Assembly (NCBI GenBank): GCA_963922205.1
Contig: CAWUHX010000173.1
Span: forward strand, 434,001-498,000
Reading direction: 5' to 3'
Length of the DNA stretch: 64,000 nucleotides
Source of the DNA: Romanomermis culicivorax
Lineage: Eukaryota > Nematoda > Enoplea > Mermithida > Mermithidae
The notes under the pieces were generated by a model. That model worked only from the letters and a program-made list of their open reading frames with translations. It was not told where the DNA came from and searched no databases. Of this stretch, positions 62,951-64,000 are shown piece after piece; the stretch's first letter is position 1, and every line of letters starts with the position of its first letter. A program made the translations under genes and the position numbers.

Positions 62951-64000
62951 TACCACTGGCCACCCCTCAGTATGGACCTTAAGTATGGACCTCAAGTGCC
63001 ATCTTTGCCAAGGGAATAAGTCTGCTCGACAAAAGACCTGAGCAGCCCTGAAACCTATCACCATCACAGGTCTGTTTCACTGGGTAGAAGTGGACTGCAT
63101 GGAACCCATGATGACTAGTGAGGCTGGCAACTGTTTCATTGTAGCCTTCATAGACTACTTTACAAAATGGGGTGAAGCTTTCGCTACTCTGGATATCTCT
63201 GTGCAAACCATGGCCTAACTATTTGTCATGCAAATCGTCTGCCAGCAGGGGGGCGACAAATTCTTCAGCCTGATCAAGGCACTGATTTCACATCAAAACT
63301 GATGGCAGAAATCACTGCCATCTGTTCAACTAAGAAAATTCACTCCACCACTTATCATCTGATGACCAACAGTGAAGTGGAAAGAGCTAATCAAATGCTA
63401 GCTACACGGCTACGCATGTGTGTCCATCAAGGTCATACAGATTGGGATTAACATCTGCTGTATTCTGTGTTTGCTGTCAACATTAGCATGAATGAGTCCA
63501 CAGGGTATTCGCCTTTTGAACTCATGTATGGTCGCATGCCCATGCTACCTGTTGATTCCGCGCTCTCATTCAACCCTCCAGCCCATTTCATTGACCTGTC
63601 CACGTATGATATGCAGGTCAAATGCCATTTCATGAATGCATTGAATCTTGATCCAAAGTTGGATTGAGAAATCATAGGTGGCTTATGCTCGATCTTAGGC
63701 CTGCATGGCCTGAGACATCTCATACAAAGTAGAGGATCAAGTGCTCAGACTGTGCCCTTCCAGCAGACATGGTCTCATGCCTAAACTGCTGCCTATTTAT
63801 GATGGGCCCTATTTTGTCACGGATGTCACCTATTCTTATGTCACAATTCGTCTTGAGACAGTTGAAGAAGATACTGCGCATTTCAATCAGCTTTGATGCT
63901 ACATGTCACCTGATCCACCGAGTGAAGCAGAGGAGCTACCTTCCACTTCACAGGTCATCGAGTTGGCACCCTTGTTGATTCCATCAACAAGTCAGGCTTT
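62951..64000 (+). pseudogene. Ty3/gypsy integrase, plus strand, running off the window
   Basis: Readable pieces in different frames include GLFHWVEVDCMEPMMTSEAG with the first catalytic Asp, FIVAFIDYFTKWGEAFATLD, then (63467-63667) SMNESTGYSPFELMYGRMPM, and a GPYFVTDVTYSYVTIRLE segment near 63800, the GPY/F module. Stops and frameshifts are frequent. The 3' end lies outside the window. Confidence 0.8.

Noticed and set aside
1-64000. tRNA or rRNA genes
   Set aside because: No paired internal promoter boxes with a cloverleaf, and no rRNA-like conserved blocks, were noticed by eye; a dedicated scan could still find a tRNA-derived repeat.

Overview
This window is nuclear DNA of an invertebrate animal. 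The background is AT-rich and repeat-dense, genes carry GT-AG introns, and several classes of eukaryotic transposon are present. No clade can be fixed from sequence alone. A nematode-like or other ecdysozoan host would fit the gene structure and element types, but that is a low-confidence guess.

Two host genes can be read, both on the + strand. At 1654-2429 is a two-exon gene for a 100-residue single-pass membrane protein with a signal peptide; its only intron is mostly a transposon. From about 10.2 kb to 39.1 kb runs a LIM-domain-binding protein gene (LDB/Chip/CLIM family). Eleven coding exons join without a frame break into about 550 residues: Pro/Gly-rich N-terminus, self-association domain, basic nuclear signal, LIM-interaction domain, and a Gly/Pro/Gln-rich tail. 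Two introns exceed 10 kb and are packed with mobile DNA.

The rest is largely transposons. (a) Short non-autonomous DNA elements of hAT type are defined by terminal inverted repeats (TIRs) and 8-bp target-site duplications (TSDs), many matching 7/8 or 8/8. (b) A nearly intact autonomous hAT lies at 15.3-18.3 kb. (c) PIF/Harbinger-like elements at 30.7-33.5 kb sit inside a nest of hAT-like elements. (d) Foldback elements occur, including a minisatellite foldback with a 9-bp duplication. (e) A CR1/jockey-type LINE at 6.0-9.1 kb is interrupted by an L1/Tx1-type LINE fragment. (f) A longer L1/Tx1-type LINE lies at 43.7-48.8 kb. (g) From 49.9 kb to the end are degenerate Ty3/gypsy-type elements: a minus-strand pol (57.3 to 53.9 kb) followed by unexplained Pro/Ser/Thr-rich reading frames, then a plus-strand element (58.8-64 kb) with a glycoprotein-like region, two retropepsin-like segments, RT and integrase.

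The strongest unusual signal is in the 43.7-48.8 kb LINE. Its first open reading frame joins a CCHC zinc knuckle to a NADAR (YbiA-like, ADP-ribose-related) domain. The small membrane-protein gene and the minisatellite foldback are the next most interesting.
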